64,000 nt of DNA from Lunularia cruciata (Eukaryota; Streptophyta; Marchantiopsida; Lunulariales; Lunulariaceae): NCBI GenBank assembly GCA_948567375.1, contig OX419757.1, positions 51,643,665-51,707,664 on the forward strand. Reading direction: 5' to 3'. This document shows positions 1 to 10,345 of this stretch, piece by piece (within the stretch, counting starts at the first letter, position 1; each line of letters opens with the position of its first letter). The position numbers and the translations under genes are program-made. Below the pieces are notes generated by a model that worked only from the letters and a program-made list of their open reading frames with translations, made no database searches and was not told the DNA's origin.

Positions 1-2214
1 TTCCAACGGTTCATGAACAAGGTATTTGAACCTTTCATTGGGAAATTTGTGAGAGACTTCATTGATGACTTTTGTGTCTACGGAAGCAAGGAGGAGCACT
101 TTGAGCACCTAATCAAAGTCTTGCAATGCTTGGATGAAGCAAATGCATCACTCAACCCAGAGAAGTGCATTTTTGGATGTGAAGAAGGTCTACTTTTGGG
201 GCACATCATCTCCAAGGATGGAATAGCAGTTGATCCTGAGAAGGTGAGGAAAATCTCAGACCTTTCATTCCCTTCAAGCTTGACAAAGTTACGCTAATTC
301 TTGGGGATGGTTGGATACTATAGGAGGTTCATCTTCTCATTTTCCAACAAGGCTTATGCATTGACCATCTACATGAAGAAGGGTGTAGATTACATGGTGA
401 TTTTGGAGGACAAGGAGGCTCTCAAAGCTTTTGAGGAGCTCAAGCAATCCCTTGTTGTAGCTCCAATTCTTGCTAAACCTGATTGGAGTAAGCCTTTCAT
501 CCTCTACACTGATGCTTCTAATGTAGCTATAGGATGCACTCTTAGTCAATTAGACCAAGATGGGCATGATTATCCAATAGCTTATGCTAGTAGGCAAATG
601 GTTTCACCAGAGAAGAACTACTCTGTCACGGAGAGAGAAGGGTTGGCAGTGATCTTTGGTCTCAAGAAGTTTAGACACTACTTGATTGGAGGGAAAGCCA
701 CCATTGTCACGGATCACAAGGCTTTGAAGTACATCTTCAACAAGCCTAATGTTGAAGGGAGACTAGCAAGGTGGATGATACTCTTGTCTGAGTATGACTA
801 CACCATTGAGGATAGGCCAGAAAAGAAACATGCAAATGCTGATTTGTTATCTAGAGCCTATGATCATGATGGAGATGAGCCAGTGGATGATTCCTTCCCG
901 GATGAGGAGCTCATGACAATCTCAGTCACTCAAGAGGTTCCAATGGAGTACAAGGAGATTGTGGATTTTGTGACAAGAGGTAACTATCCAGAAGGGATGC
1001 ATGCTAGGGAGAGGAAGGCCCTTGCAGCAAGATCTAGACCTTACACAATGGTGGAGGATATTCTTTTTCACCAAGGAGCAGATGGTCTACTTCGAAGAGC
1101 AGTGGGTAAGGAAGAGTCTATCCTACTCATAAAGGAGTTTCATGAAGGTTTAGTATGTGGAGGACACTTTGCAGGAAAGGTGATTGCTTTCAAGATTCTA
1201 GATGCAGGTTACCATTGGAGAGGGATTTTCAAGGATTGTCTTGATTATTGCAAAACTTGTCATGTTTGTCAAGCTTTTGCTAGAAAGTCTACATCCACTC
1301 CACCACTTAGATCAATTCCATTGCTAGGACCTTTTGAGAAGTGGGGAATTGATTTTGTAGGTCCTCTCAATAGAACCCCAAGGAACAATCAGTACATTGT
1401 GATAGTTACTGATTACCTTACCAAGTGGGTTGAGGCTAGACCATTGAGGGACAAGAATGAAGATGAAGTGGGTAGATTTCTTTATGAATACATTATCACT
1501 AGGTTTGGATGCCCTTTGGAGTTGGTTTCTGATAGAGGAGGAGAGTTATCAGGAAGCATTACTATAGCCATGCTACGACATTTCTCTATCACACATAGAG
1601 TAACTACATCCTATAGGCCAAATTCCAATGGCTTGGCAGAGAGAACCAATCAGACCTTGTGCATGATGTTGGCCAAAGATGCAGAAATGGAGGGGGCTAA
1701 ACATCATTGGGACAAGAGGATTCATGCAGTTTTGTGGGAGTATAGGACAACCATGAAGATTTCCACCGGATATTCTCCATTTCAATTGGTGTATGGTATT
1801 GAGTCTACCTTACCTATTCACTTTGATCTTCCTACCTTCCAAAGCATTCATAGGAGATTGAAGAAAGCACAAGGAGGTGATGCAGAGAAGTCAAGGAAGG
1901 ATCAACTCATGGAGTTGGAAGAGGCAAGAGCAGTTGCTATGGTTCGAGTGGAGCAAGCCCAAAGGAAACAAAAGGAGAGCTATGACAAGAGGCAAGGCAA
2001 GAAGAAGGTGGAGACTTTCAAAGAAGGTGATTGGGTAATGTTGTTTGATTCCATTTGATTCAAGAGAGTGCAAAAGAAGTTTTTGCCTAAGTACTTTGGA
2101 CCTTTCATAGTGGAGAAGGTGTGGGGCAATTACACTTATGATCTCAAGGAGTTGGGAGGAAGACACTTTGATAAGATTAACCATGATAAGTTGAAGATGT
2201 ACCATAGAAGGTAG
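1..2214 (+). pseudogene. Family-A Ty3/gypsy pol: reverse transcriptase C-terminus, RNase H, integrase
   Basis: The window opens inside a reverse transcriptase. The active-site box reads FIDDF (Asp-Asp codons at 64-69). RNase H follows, with YTDAS (Asp at 511-513) and TDHKALKYIF. The integrase has an HHCC-type region ending CKTCHVC, then D (WGIDFVGPL, 1351-1353), D (SDRGGE, 1531-1533) and E (GLAERTN, 1639-1641), with 35 residues between the second D and the E. One reading frame spans 1-2214 but carries two internal stops, TAA at 295-297 inside the usual LRxFLGMVGYYRRF motif and TGA at 2056-2058. Both look like point mutations, because homology continues in the same frame on either side. The frame ends at TAG 2212-2214, close to the polypurine tract. 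No chromodomain is seen. With the tRNA-Asp-like primer site of the sister copy at 22.7 kb, a Tat/Athila-type lineage is likely; the exact clade is inference. Confidence 0.93.
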
Positions 2215-2221
2215 AGAGGCC

Positions 2222-2243
2222 TTCACTTTGAGGACAAAGTGAA
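2222..2243 (+). repeat. Perfect 9-bp hairpin upstream of the family-A polypurine tract
   Basis: TTCACTTTG, a four-base AGGA loop and CAAAGTGAA form a perfect inverted repeat just after the pol stop codon and about 20 bases before the LTR. The minus-strand sister element keeps the same structure at about 18660-18685 with one altered base. Function is unknown. Confidence 0.7.
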
Positions 2244-2253
2244 AACTTAGTCT

Positions 2254-2262
2254 GGGGGTAAA
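2254..2262 (+). other. Polypurine tract of family-A element
   Basis: A G-run followed by TAAAA lies immediately upstream of the LTR start, as expected for the primer of plus-strand DNA synthesis. The sister copy has the same G-run directly before its LTR at 18646-18658 (minus). Confidence 0.75.
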
Positions 2263-2952
2263 AGTAACACCCATTTGTGCATGTGTGTAGTATTGTGATA
2301 TTCAGCTTGGTATTACAAGTACTTAAGAGATATTATTTATAGAGATAAAGGATGGTTCTATATTAGTCATGGTTAGCTAAAGTTAGTCATAGCTAAGATA
2401 GAGGGGACTTTACTTTAGAGGAAGTAGAAAAGATGAGCATCACTATTTTGGATTTTAGTGTGTTGACTTGGTATTATTCCTAGGTGTTTGGCTTTGAGGA
2501 AAGAGTTGAAAACTCTTGGGCCCGCAAGCCTTTTTGTTTTGGATTCTTCTTTAGTCCAAGGATAGCCCATGTGAAGGAATCCTTGACTTAGTGGTTGGGT
2601 CAAGATAAGACCACATGCTTAGGGGAATATGCTCATGTGAATGGATATTCCTTTCTACTTTTTGACTTTACTTGACTTTTAGTCTAGTAACTTGAGTTAC
2701 TACGGTAATTAGTAACTTTGGTATGTAACTATTTCACAAGTATATAAAAAAGGGGTGAGGAGGTACTCATCATCGTTTCATTTGCAACTATCTCTCTCTC
2801 ATTGAGTTCTCTAGTGAGCAATGTCTTGAGTCTTGGAGTGTTAGCCTTGGAGGAGTATGATGGAGTTGGGGTTCCTTGCCTTCTTAGTCCATGGTGCGCT
2901 TCCATAATAGCCATTAGAGGTTCATCTTGAGTGAGAGACAAGCCGGCTCATA
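2263..2952 (+). repeat. 3' LTR of family-A element
   Basis: This 690-bp sequence matches the LTRs at 17957-18645, 22702-23391 and 57761-58452 (those three inverted). The expected TG start has decayed to AG (AGTAACACCC) and the end reads CCGGCTCATA. A TATA-box candidate, TATATAAAAAAGG, lies at about 2742-2754 and would drive transcription of a downstream copy. The LTR abuts the pol gene of a different element at 2953 with no recognisable target duplication, because the 5' end of this element is outside the window. Confidence 0.9.
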
Positions 2953-3884
2953 GGATGACTAGTGTCTGTAAGACCGATAGATGTTTTATGGGTCTAATAA
3001 GAGAAGTCCAGAGTGCACAACTCAAGAGAAAAATTCCTGAGAAATTGAAGGATGTGGTGGATGAGTTTCAAGATGTCTTTCTTGATGATCTACCCTTAGG
3101 ATTACCACCAAAAAGGCGAGTAGATTACAAAATTGAGACACTTCCGAGGAAGCCTCCTTGCAAGACCCCATATCGCCTATCACCTCATGAGTTGGAGGAG
3201 TGTAACACTCAAATTGAGGAGATGTTGCAAAAAGGGTTCATCCAACCTAGTGTATCACCATATGGGGGCCCTATCTTATTTGTGAAGAATAAGGATGGTA
3301 CAATGCACATGTGCATTGACTATCGGGGTCTCAATCAGCAAACAATGAAGAACAAATACCCCTTACCTTGCATGGATGACCTGTTTGATCAACTCCATGG
3401 AGCAAGATACTTCACCAAACTAGACTTGCAAAGCGGTTACAATCAAATCCGAAATGCAAAGGAGGATGTGCACAAAACTGCCTTTCAAACCAGGTATAGC
3501 CACTTTGAGTATCTTGTGATGCCTTTTGGCCTCACCAATGCACCTGCCACTTTCATGGCCAACAACTTGGTGGCAGAGGTTAAGATTAACCCTAAATTCT
3601 GGCAAGAGATTCTGGCTGCTACAAAAACTGACCCACAGATTGTAGAAGCACAATCATCCAAAGGTGTTACCAGTACCCAAGGACTCACCTTTCGGGATGG
3701 CAGATTATGGATCCCAAATGTCCCAAAATTACGCACCACCATCCTAGTGGAATGTCATGATTTGGCCATTGCAGCTCATGTCGGAGTGGACAAGACCTTG
3801 GATGCAGTCAAGTGCCATTACTATTGGCCCAAGATGAGCAACGACGTGATGGACTATGTGTGTAGTTGCCTACTGTGCCAATAG
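2953..3884 (+). pseudogene. Family-B chromovirus pol: reverse transcriptase N-half fused by deletion to pre-integrase
   Basis: An open frame (2931-3884, its first codons lying in the preceding LTR) encodes the start of a Ty3/gypsy reverse transcriptase: VDEFQDVF linker, [45 protein letters not shown] and [13 protein letters not shown]. Directly after that Met it switches to a block ([17 protein letters not shown]) which in the sister copy at 11.4 kb follows RNase H. The catalytic YxDD box and all of RNase H are therefore missing, yet the frame stays open. The integrase zinc finger closes the ORF ([22 protein letters not shown]) before TAG at 3882-3884. It cannot encode an active polymerase. 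Confidence 0.92.
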
Positions 3885-4803
3885 AACAAAGCTTCTAATC
3901 AAGCTCCTATAGGGCTCCTTCAACCTCTCCCCACTCCTACCCAACGTTGGGAACAAGTGAGTTTGGATCTCGTCTGTGAATTAACCAAGACCACCTCAGG
4001 GTTTGACTCCATTGTGGACTTTGTGGACCGGCTCAGCAAAATGATTCATGTACGCCCTACCACCAAGGAGGTGACCGCTCCACAACTAGCTCAATTATAC
4101 TTAGATGCAGTCTTTGCTCACAATGGCTTGTCTAGAGTACTCATACCCGATAGAGGCACCCAATTCACCAACACTCTTTGGTTTCTTCAAAACCAAGTTG
4201 GCCATATCCATAGCTTACCACCCCCAAACAGATGGCCAAACAGAGCGGGCTAATCGCATGATTGAAGACATGTTACGCGGCTTCACCTTAGAAGAGCAAG
4301 AGAGGTGGGACACCCTACTCCCATTGGTGGAATTCGCTTACAACAATTCAATGAATGCATCCACCCAGGTCACTCCGTTCTTCCTCATGTATGGTGAGCA
4401 TCCCTTCACACCTTCTAGCTTGATGAAGATCCGTCTAGTGGCTACCAAGGTCAATGCAGTCAACACATTTGTTTCGAGAATCCAACAAGGTGTGGAGAGC
4501 GCCAAGCATAGATTACAGATTGCACAAAATCGACAGAAGCAGTATGCTGATGCACACCATCGGCACATGGAGTTCAATGTTGGGGATCAAGTGTGGCTAT
4601 CGACAACCAACCTCACATTAGTTGGACCTTGTAAGCTCAGACCTTGTTTTATTAGGCCTTTCTTGATTCTTTGTCGCATCGGCGCTGTGCCATATCACCT
4701 TGAGCTACCACCACACATGAAGATCCATCCAGTCTTCCATGTCTCCCTACTACGCAGATATGCTCCCCGATCAGGCCAAGGTCATTCCACACCAGACATT
4801 TGA
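3885..4803 (+). pseudogene. Family-B integrase core and C-terminus, frameshifted
   Basis: Integrase continues after the stop with QPLPTPTQRWEQVSLDLV (first catalytic Asp in SLDLV) and PDRGTQFT (second Asp). A frameshift at about 4170 moves it to the frame carrying YHPQTDGQTERANR (catalytic Glu in TERAN) and the GPY/F-like tail ending in a stop at 4801-4803. The sister copy (near 12055) has 14 extra bases at the frameshift point, so a 14-bp deletion explains it. The copies are otherwise very similar, suggesting that both are fairly young compared with element E. Confidence 0.9.
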
Positions 4804-5039
4804 CCTTGTCCGACACTCATTGATGGCACAGAGGAATATGAAGTGGAGCGGATTCTCCAAAAATGCATGCGTGGTACTCGCCACCCGCGGGTGGACTATC
4901 TACTACAATGGAAAGGTTACCCCCTCTATGAAGCCACCTAGGAGCCTGCTGCCAATTTGGCACAGCAGCACATTCATGCACTTGTGTTGGTGCAAGCATT
5001 TGAGCAACAATTGCACAACGAGGACGTTGCGTCTTAAAA
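4804..5039 (+). pseudogene. Family-B chromodomain
   Basis: Downstream of the integrase a frame reads EYEVERILQK, then VDYLLQWKGYPLYEAT, a stop where Trp is expected, and EPAANLAQ. This is the classic chromodomain order of chromoviruses, which bind modified histones and steer integration. The stop (TAG for TGG) inactivates the normally conserved W-E-P motif. The frame ends with TAA shortly before a protease fragment. The same domain recurs in decayed form at 12.70-12.91 kb and 46.32-46.53 kb. Confidence 0.85.
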
Positions 5040-5315
5040 CTGGAGGTAGAAATCACTTTGGAAAACAAAGATCACCAATAAATGTACCTCAAAGCCTTAC
5101 TGGCTCAATAAGGAAGCAAAAAAGCAAGGGAAGGAAGAAGACAAGCACACAAAGGTACCAAAAGGCAACCTCACAATTGATTGTAGTGAATGGGGTCCTA
5201 GAAGGCAATCAAGTGAGAGTGTTAATAGATTCGAGAGCCATAGAGAATTTCCTATCTCGCTCTATTGCAATAAGATTGGGATTGTGGTAATTGCATGCTC
5301 TCTAGGAGGGATGTC
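5040..5315 (+). pseudogene. Retroviral-type aspartic protease fragment next to the LTR
   Basis: The frame contains VNGVLEGNQVRVLIDSRAIENFL. It looks like the protease active site with D-S-G changed to D-S-R. Protease normally lies upstream of reverse transcriptase, so its position between chromodomain and LTR implies rearrangement. The segment ends in a purine-rich stretch before the LTR at 5316. The call rests on one motif. Confidence 0.55.
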
Positions 5316-6038
5316 TGTAATATCAAGAGCTAGCCATATGATCTAGATGTGAAATTTGGTTTACTAGCATCTAGAATGATGTTATACATGATGGTTGAAA
5401 TAGATCAGATAGAAGTATCACCAAAAGAGTACTTCTACTAATAGGGCAGAAACCGAAATAGACTTGAGAACCTTAGAACCAATAGCTAGACATTTAATTC
5501 AAGGTGAGAATTGGTTTGGTAACATCTAGAAGGATGTTACACATGATGGACTAAACAGATGAGAAAGAGGTATCACCAAAAGAGGACTTCTACTAATAGA
5601 GTAGGAACCAAAATATGCCTGAAATCTCTGAAGGCAATTTTGGAGGCCTAAACGGATGAATTAGGCCTCGAAAATGTGCAGATTCCCACCCCTAATGGAT
5701 GAAAGGCTAGCCTTCCCTCCCCCTTGCTTTGTCTTGTTGAGAGCTTTCCAATGATACCTTACATGATTATGAGATTCCTACAGGAAGATTCCCTCTGGTC
5801 AAAGCTTGTTTGACCAACCAGATAGGACCTAGACCAGACATGTCACCCATCCAAGTAAGTAATCCAAGGGTGGAGCTTGCTGACATGTCACCTATCTGTG
5901 TCCCTAATCCTATGGTGGAGCTTCCTTGGCGGAGATCCTCTTTGTCTATATAATAAAGAGAAGGTGCTCCCTTGGAGCATCAATTGTTTGAGTGTGCAAT
6001 CTGTGTCTTCTCTCTTCTCTTGTCCTCGGAGTATTACA
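5316..6038 (+). repeat. Family-B LTR (3' LTR of the 2953-5315 element)
   Basis: This 723-bp repeat begins TGTAATATCAAGAGCTAGCC and ends GGAGTATTACA. It is the longest undeleted plus-strand copy. It contains a TATA-like TATATAATAAAG at about 5945. Other B-type copies lie at 6639-7211, 10825-11025 (partial), 12925-13450, about 28545-29174, 32195-32948 (minus), 46551-47123 and about 52610-53090. Confidence 0.88.
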
Positions 6039-6638
6039 CATGGCCATAGCTCATAGGAGATCAGATCTGGATGTTGAGGCTTCCACCTCTTATGTTGGTG
6101 ATAGAGATATCTTGGACTTTATGTGTGGAGCAATATAGGTAGATGCATATGCCGTAGTGACTAAGAGTGCCGTATGTGCTCAAGAGCCTAATGGAGCATT
6201 AGTGGAGTTGGATCCATGGAGAGTAGAGGTTGGTAGATAGGTTAGATTCCTCTAGTCTTTCACACTCTCCTAGGCTCTACAGATGACATCCATGGCTCCT
6301 AGATATCTTAGTGCAAGTGTGGTAGGTGGTGATGGAATGCATGATAGACTAGATGCTAGTCAACCACTTGTTACTACAAAAATTGAGTCTAGTATGATGT
6401 TAGGAGCAGCTTAGTTGATTATGTGATTCTGTTTATTCTTAACCAATGACATGTTTACATTGAGAGTTGACCTTGCTCTAATGTTTTGGTAGCTACCACA
6501 CTTTGTGAGACTAGGGATGATGTAGTTCCTACTACTAGAGAAAAGGTGGTTGATAGTGGAGTTGACTTGGTTGATGAGCATGGGATCCGCTCAACAACCA
6601 ATGGTTTATGGTAAGCAATAACAACTAGATTGGATGAG
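6039..6638 (+). pseudogene. Element E, upstream coding region, product unidentified
   Basis: Six hundred bases with weak, stop-broken coding character. The frames include runs such as SYVGDRDILDF, AVVTKSAVCAQEP and VVDSGVDLVDEHG, joined by point stops of the TAG and TGA type seen in the rest of element E. I recognise no domain; gag or another N-terminal segment of E is possible. It is bounded by a B-family LTR on the left and a B-type solo LTR on the right, so its link to E rests on strand, composition and decay style only. Confidence 0.4.
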
Positions 6639-7211
6639 TGTAATACAAGTAGCTAAATATATTATCTATAGGTGAAAATTGACTTGGTAACATTTAGAAG
6701 GATGTTGTGTACAATAGGCTAGGTAGATCAGACAGAAGTTTCACCAAAAGAGTACTTTTACTAATAGGGCAGAAGCCAAAAATAGCCAATATTAGAGGTC
6801 TAAATAGATGAATTAGGTCATGAAAATGGAAAGATTCCATCCCCTCAAGGTGAAATTTTTTCCTTCTCTCCCTTGTGATTTTCTCATCAAGAGCTTTCTA
6901 ATGGTACCTCATCCACATGATTCTGAGCTCCATGTAGGAAGATTCTCTAAAGATTCCCTATGGTCAAAGTTGTTTGACCAACTAGATAGGACAAGTACTG
7001 ACATGTCACCAATCGAAACAACTAATCCAAGGATGGAGCTTGCCAACATATTACCAATCCATGTATTTGATCCAAGTGTGGAGCTTCCTTTGAGTAGATC
7101 CTCTTTGCTATATAAGAAAGAGAAGGTGTTCCTTTGGAGCATCAGAGGATTGAGTGTTAAATCTGTGTTTGTATCTCTTTTGGAGAGTGCTCTTGTCCTT
7201 GGAGTATTACA
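6639..7211 (+). repeat. Family-B-type solo LTR
   Basis: It begins TGTAATACAAGTAGCTAAAT and ends GGAGTATTACA, 573 bp. It has the same length as the copy at 46551-47123 and resembles it more than the 723-bp copy. A TATA box (TATATAAGAAAG) lies at about 7109. There is no primer site downstream and no polypurine tract upstream, so it is a solo LTR. Flanks ATGAG and AGGAG could be a target duplication with one change. Confidence 0.8.
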
Positions 7212-8052
7212 AGGAGTTACCAATTAGACATGCCTTTGAGTGAGCATGCTCACACATGGGGTTGTCTTATTGGATAACCAAAGGGGGATTTTTCATTTAG
7301 TGGGACCTTTAAAGAAGGTCTATACACCATAAAGGTCTTATTAGACTTTGTTGCACAACCCCTTATGTTGGAGAAAACTATAGTTGTTGGTCTAGAGCTA
7401 TGGAAGACCAATGTGGAGAGGTGTTCATTTCAGATCCATAATTCTCTAGAGGTAATTCTACATAATATATCACATGTAGAGAGCTCATTGTCAAGATCCA
7501 GCCTGGTCATCCAACTAATAGCTCTATGGTGAAAGCTTAGGCCATTGCAATAATAATAAAGTCATATGATGTGCTAGTTGGTGGAGAACCAAAATACTTC
7601 ATAGGTTTCAATATTGACTATTGGGATGAGACAACCTCTTATAGACCAAGTTGGCAGTCATATGAGGGATAGGTATTTTGCCTTCCAGTATGCTTTAGTA
7701 GTAGTAGTAGTCTTGGTTCACTATAGTCAAGGACCATGGCATTAGTTTCAAATTTTAGTGGTTTTATTACTCAGCTTGGTGACTTATTGGAGAGGAATGC
7801 CCATGCAAAGGATACTCTAGTACCAAAGGAGATTACTCAAATTTGGAGTACAAGTGAGATTGTTCCATCTACCTTGGATGTTCCATTGTGGATTTTGAGG
7901 AGGCATTGTAGCAACATGCAAATCAGTTGGTGCAACAAGCTTGGAGTGGAACCTTTGTACCACTAGGAGACCAGCGTGAAGATGAGCCTTTAGAGTCTAT
8001 TACCTTATCACCTTTGGATACCACACTCATTTCTTGGTCGTATCCAATAGAG
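7212..8052 (+). pseudogene. Element E, region upstream of the methyltransferase
   Basis: A decayed plus-strand coding region. From 7571 a frame reads VLVGG, YFIGFNIDYWDET and SYRPSWQ. After it come MALVSNFSGFITQLG (7736 on) and a Gln-rich helix-like stretch leading through DQREDEPLESITLSPLD directly into methyltransferase motif I. The Trp/Tyr-rich YFIGFNIDYWDETTSYRPSW block looks like a conserved globular domain, but I cannot name it. Since no gag zinc knuckle is visible, this may be an unusual gag or a second captured domain. Confidence 0.5.
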
Positions 8053-8990
8053 GAAGTATATCTATTGGAGTTGTTTAGTGAGATTAGCACTAGACTAGAT
8101 GTGCTATTACAAGCAAGTATATGAGTACACAGTACTTGTTTGTAAAGAGAGATGAGATTGCTAGGTGAGTCTCTATGTATCATGTGGCACACTTGGCCTA
8201 TCAATATCTTGAGTTATTATTGATGTCAGCAATCAAGGGTCACCATAAGATCCTACAAGCATATTTTTTGCTGTTGGGGATGTAAGATTTGGAGAGATGT
8301 AGTCCCATTCATTTGGTGATTTTTGGATGGCCTTGTAAGAGACATATCTATGCTAGCTAAAGTCAAGGTCTCCAAGATCTCCATTCTTGTGTGTTTTGGG
8401 AGATATAACACATATTATAATATCTCTAGGTTCATCAGTCTATTTCTCCAACTTACATTTTAGAGAACTTCTCTCTTTGAAGGATGATTCTTGCACTCAA
8501 GTGGTGGTAAGTACACATCAAGTCTATTCTTGGATGGGACCTATCATGTTCTTGGATGTAGTGAGAGTGGGATCATAGGCTCATTATCTTCATCTTTGGA
8601 GGACAAACCTCTTACCTAGAGAGGTTCTCCAACATGCTTATGATGGGATTCAAAGACTAAACCACCTTATAGTTGATGACATTATGGATGTTGGATGCTA
8701 GTCTCAGATGGTGTTAGTGGCTGATGGGTCACTTATGGAAGTGATGAACCTTGTTGGATAGCCTAGAGCCGCTTTACCTGCACTTATAAGTTTTGTAGGC
8801 TCCCATGCTTTTTGAGAGCGAGGTCTTGGACTTGTTTAGGATTCATAATTAGAGCAATTGGTGGAACCCAACGCCAATGAGAAGGAGTATGCAATGGATT
8901 TTTTTACCAATATTACTATTATTATAGTAGAGTTAGAGGCATCCAAGCATCAAGTGTTAGGTCAAGCTATGGAATTGAACTATTTTACCT
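8053..8990 (+). pseudogene. Cytosine-5 DNA methyltransferase-like domain carried by Ty3/gypsy element E
   Basis: C5 methyltransferases flip out cytosine and attack it with a Pro-Cys thiolate. Their motifs appear here in order, across decayed frames. Motif I: VYLLELFSEIS (LELF codons 8065-8076; Gly of FxGxG is lost). Acidic motif II region: KRDEIAR (about 8145). Motif IV: LVIFGWPCK, catalytic Cys codon 8334-8336. The same frame continues through SQGLQDLHSCVFWEI, matching the GLxDxRSxLFWE run of Dcm-type enzymes. Motif VI: PTYILENF, Glu 8463-8465. Motif VIII: a stop in place of Arg, then AHYLHLWRTNL (about 8579-8611). C-terminal motif: NEKEYAMDFFTNIT (about 8876). Motifs IV and VI share one frame; VIII and the C-terminal motif share another. 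Size and order fit a stand-alone catalytic domain. It lies upstream of reverse transcriptase on the same strand. Many stops make it non-functional. Confidence 0.82.
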
Positions 8991-9423
8991 AGATTGTGAG
9001 TCTTGGGTTGGCAAAGTAGCGTAGGATATGCTTGATAAGCATCACCACTTAGACACTTATGAGCCCTATGCCTATCAAGATGATGCAAGCACATGTTGGG
9101 GGTGATGGAACAAGTGGACAAGTATTATTGGGATATAGCCAATGACTATTAGTGAGAGTGGTCTACTTGGGTTACACCCTTGGTCTACTTGGGATGCAAC
9201 TAGAGGACGTATGGAACTTATAGCCATAGCAGAAATAGTTTCCACACTAAGGTTGGGAACTCTAGTGGTTGGTAGCATGACATTAATGCTCCCAAGGGCC
9301 TAGTGTAGCAGCTGGTTAGTATATCTTCCACTCTTACATCAATTATAAGGATACTTGGGAGCCAAGTATTGGACCAAACCTTACAAGAGGAGGAAGATGG
9401 AGAGTTTGGAGGTTCTTGAGGAG

Positions 9424-9565
9424 CTACACAAGTTGTTTTGCCTTTAATATGAAAGATTTGGGTGCTTTGGAAGGGCATGCTATTTAGATTGAGCTTACTA
9501 GTGACACATAAGTTTTTTGACATCCCTATAGATATAGTGACATGGAGAGAGTATTGATTTGGAGC
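9424..9565 (+). pseudogene. Element E reverse transcriptase, N-terminal fragment
   Basis: The frame reads SCFAFNMKDLGALEGHAI, a stop, IELTSDT and PYRYSDMERVLI. This corresponds to the Ty3/gypsy segment just before the fingers domain, usually FxFSxxDLG then IxxxxxxPxxxRPYRxSxxE. The palm with the catalytic YxDD box should follow but is absent: within about 20 bases the homology jumps to the thumb/connection side. A deletion of several hundred bases is inferred. Confidence 0.7.
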
Positions 9566-9569
9566 TAGA

Positions 9570-10345
9570 GTAGAGATCTTTTTGAGACATTTGTTGGAAG
9601 TGTTTGTGAAATTGAGATCTTATAATCTCAAACTACATCTTGGGAAGTGAAGATTCTTCTATGAGCAGGTTGAGTATTTGGGTCACAATATTTACCTTGG
9701 AGGACTTGCTGTTTAGCAAACCAAGGTGGAGGCTATTGCATGTATTTCTTGACCTACAGATGTGAATAGAGTGTAATCATTCCTTGGGTTGACAAACTTC
9801 TATTGCCATTATGTTAAAGGATTTAGTGCCATTTCCAAGGCCTTGACAAAGCTAGTCAAGTTTACATAAGATTGATGTTGGGGAGATGAGCAAGAGGGAG
9901 CTTTTACAAAGCTCAAAGATAGGTTGATATTTGCTCATATTCTTAAGAGACCAATCAAAGGATGACCATTCCAGGTTCACATTGATTGGAGTATGTTGTG
10001 TCTTGGAGCAATGCTCACCCAACATGATGATGAGGAGAAGGAGTTTGTGGTGGCCTATGCTAGTCATTCCAATAATTTAGAGGAAGCAAAGTATAGTCAA
10101 ATGAGGAAGAGTGCTCAATAGTAATATGGGTCATAACACATTTCTGATGTTATATATTTGGTAATCCTATCATTTCATCATTGATCATCAACCATTGAAG
10201 TGGTTGATGTACTCTGATAAGTTTTCAAGGAAACTTGCACAATGGGCTTTTGATTTTACAAGAGTATGATTTCATAGTTATTCATAGACCTAGATTGGTG
10301 AACCATGATGAAGATGGGTTGAGTAGAAACCCATGTCCCAACCAA
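9570..10345 (+). pseudogene. Element E reverse transcriptase connection and RNase H
   Basis: Homology resumes with FVKLRSYNLKLHLGK-like and VEYLGHNIYLGG sequence, then the conserved SFLGLTNFYCHYVKGFSAI block and AFTKLKDRLIFAHIL. RNase H follows with FQVHIDWSMLCLGAMLTQ, where the first catalytic Asp is kept, and EFVVAYASHSNNLEEAKYS. It ends with a decayed FVIIHRPxxxNHDEDGLSR segment. At least ten stops and several frameshifts break it, many at codons one C-to-T or G-to-A change from sense. Confidence 0.82.

Noticed and set aside
2931-3884. Intact reverse transcriptase gene
   Set aside because: The 317-codon frame lacks the YxDD box and RNase H; it is a deletion fusion.
4739-5290. 183-aa ORF starting in the integrase tail
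   Set aside because: Only its last part (protease-like) has meaning; the rest is the chromodomain region read in the wrong frame.
6820-7227. 135-aa ORF
   Set aside because: It lies within a solo LTR and spans its end; the same LTR segment is non-coding in other copies.
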